Shown: one piece after another, positions 63,092-64,000 of the stretch | Numbering within the stretch: the stretch's first letter is position 1 | Layout: the number at the start of each line of letters is the position of its first letter | From: Microlunatus sagamiharensis | GTDB lineage: Bacteria > Actinomycetota > Actinomycetes > Propionibacteriales > Propionibacteriaceae | Direction: 5' to 3' | Length of the DNA stretch: 64,000 nucleotides | Assembly: GCF_900105785.1 (NCBI RefSeq) | Contig: NZ_LT629799.1 | Span: forward strand, 4,278,001-4,342,000 | Notes under the pieces: generated by a model | What the model saw: only the letters and a program-made list of their open reading frames with translations | The model's database searches: none | Told to the model about the DNA's origin: nothing | Position numbers and translations under genes: made by a program

Positions 63092-64000
63092 GTGCGACAC
63101 TTCGACCTCTGCGTCATCGGCAGCGGCTCCGGCAACTCCGTGATCGACGACGCGATGGACGGCTGGTCGGTGGCCATGGTCGAGGCCGGGACCTTCGGCG
63201 GGACCTGCCTCAACGTCGGCTGCATCCCCACCAAGATGTACGTCTACCCGGCCGACCTCGCCGCCTCGCCGCAGCAGGCCAAGGAGCTCGGCGTCGACCT
63301 CGAGCTCGTCGACGTGCGCTGGCCCGACATCCGGGACCGGATCTTCGGTCGCATCGACCCGATCTCCTCCGGCGGGCGCGACTGGCGGGCCGGCCGGCCG
63401 AACGTGACCCTCTACGAGCAGCGCGGCCGCTTCGTCGGCGACCACGAGCTCCTGCTGGAGGCCCGCGACGGGCACCCGGAGACGACGATCACCGCCGACC
63501 GCTTCGTGCTGGCCAACGGCAGCCGCGCGGTCGTCCCGCCCTTCCCGGGGATCGACGCCGTGCCGTACGAGACGTCGGACACCGTCATGCGCCTCGACGC
63601 TCTCCCGCGCTCGATGGTGATCGTCGGGGGCGGCTACATCGCCGCGGAGTTCGCGCACGTCTTCTCCTCCTACGGCGTGCAGGTGACGATCGTCGGCCGC
63701 TCCCCGCAGCTGCTCTCCCGCGAGGACGCGCAGGTCTCCGAGCGCTTCACCGAGCTGCTGGGCCGCCGGGTCGACGTCCGCACGAGCACCGAGGTGCAGC
63801 GCGTCGACCGGCGTCCCTCGGGTGACGGCGTGGTCGTCACCGCCCGGACCAAGGAGGGCGTCGAGTCCACCATCGAGGCCGACGTGCTCCTCGTCGCGAC
63901 CGGGCGGACGCCGAACGCCGACACGCTCGACCTGGACCGGACGGGCGTGGAGGTGGACGACGACGGCCGCGTGGTCGTCGACTCCCGGCAGCGGACCGGG
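63092..64000 (+). CDS. mtr: Mycothione reductase, N-terminal part (runs off the window)
   Basis: Open to the window end, 303 residues visible. FAD site FDLCVIGSGSGNSVIDD at the N-terminus, redox-active C39 and C44 in GGTCLNVGCIPTKMYVYPADLA, NADPH site MVIVGGGYIAAEFAHVFSSYGVQVTIVGRSP, and LLVATGRTPNADTLDLDRTGVEVDDDGR. The YVYPADLA segment after the CxxxxC motif separates Mtr from other disulfide reductases. It reduces mycothiol disulfide with NADPH. GTG start chosen for leaderless-type spacing and family N-terminus. Divergent from the leader peptide/CDO operon. Confidence 0.92.
   Translation, partial: MRHFDLCVIGSGSGNSVIDDAMDGWSVAMVEAGTFGGTCLNVGCIPTKMYVYPADLAASPQQAKELGVDLELVDVRWPDIRDRIFGRIDPISSGGRDWRAGRPNVTLYEQRGRFVGDHELLLEARDGHPETTITADRFVLANGSRAVVPPFPGIDAVPYETSDTVMRLDALPRSMVIVGGGYIAAEFAHVFSSYGVQVTIVGRSPQLLSREDAQVSERFTELLGRRVDVRTSTEVQRVDRRPSGDGVVVTARTKEGVESTIEADVLLVATGRTPNADTLDLDRTGVEVDDDGRVVVDSRQRTG

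Overview
The window is high-GC actinobacterial DNA. Lsr2, mycothione reductase, the fused HemC/HemD heme cluster, a DUF3180 protein next to folK and frequent GTG starts all point there. Gene order follows two blocks known from mycobacteria: tilS-hpt-ftsH-folE-folP-folB-folK, nadB-nadC, lsr2-clpC, mutY, disA-radA (the Rv3625c to Rv3585 neighbourhood), and proC, a BldC-like regulator, bS22, galE2-like, acyltransferase, serB-like, glutaredoxin, hemA-hemC-hemD-hemB-hemL, ccd/res (the Rv0495c to Rv0529 neighbourhood). I would guess Propionibacteriales, but the sequence alone does not settle the family.

Layout. 1-11.2 kb: end of a DUF2342-type protein, tilS, a vapBC toxin-antitoxin pair, hpt, ftsH, a phosphatidylcholine-synthase-like gene, folE, a YpfJ-like zinc peptidase, then folP-folB-folK and two membrane proteins. 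11.2-19.5 kb: a NuoD paralogue with a MidA/NDUFAF7-like methyltransferase, nadB-nadC, lsr2 and a frameshifted clpC. 19.5-30 kb: dispersed repeats, an alpha/beta hydrolase with an IS481-family element beside its start, an aldo/keto reductase, mutY, disA-radA, a HisC-like aminotransferase, a VOC protein and a cysteine-cluster protein. 30-36.3 kb: sugar isomerase-like protein, degenerate hydrolase, CPBP protease, asd, proC, acuC-like, BldC-like regulator. 36.3-41.7 kb: a minus-strand block (PepSY protein, membrane protein, GH2 beta-galactosidase) between two genes that are neighbours in mycobacteria. 41.7-61.8 kb: bS22, a 66-bp tandem repeat, epimerase, acyltransferase, serB-like, glutaredoxin, rex, heme genes, a lactonase/MFS pair, an iron-box-controlled lipoprotein, hemB-hemL, and cytochrome c maturation genes. 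61.9-64 kb: a 26-residue leader peptide, cysteine dioxygenase and rhodanese, and the start of mycothione reductase.

Functionally the region is housekeeping: folate, NAD, heme and cytochrome c synthesis, proteolysis (FtsH, ClpC), DNA repair and c-di-AMP signalling. rex-hemA links heme synthesis to NADH redox state. CDO, rhodanese and mycothione reductase handle thiols.

Most notable observations: a recurring -10-like hexamer exactly 6-7 nt upstream of many start codons (leaderless transcripts), including a divergent pair whose -10 boxes overlap; a leader peptide ahead of cysteine dioxygenase; a NuoD paralogue that has lost quinone-site residues but keeps the arginine methylated in complex I, encoded next to a MidA-like methyltransferase; a one-base frameshift in clpC; and a 66-bp tandem array abutting an epimerase start codon.
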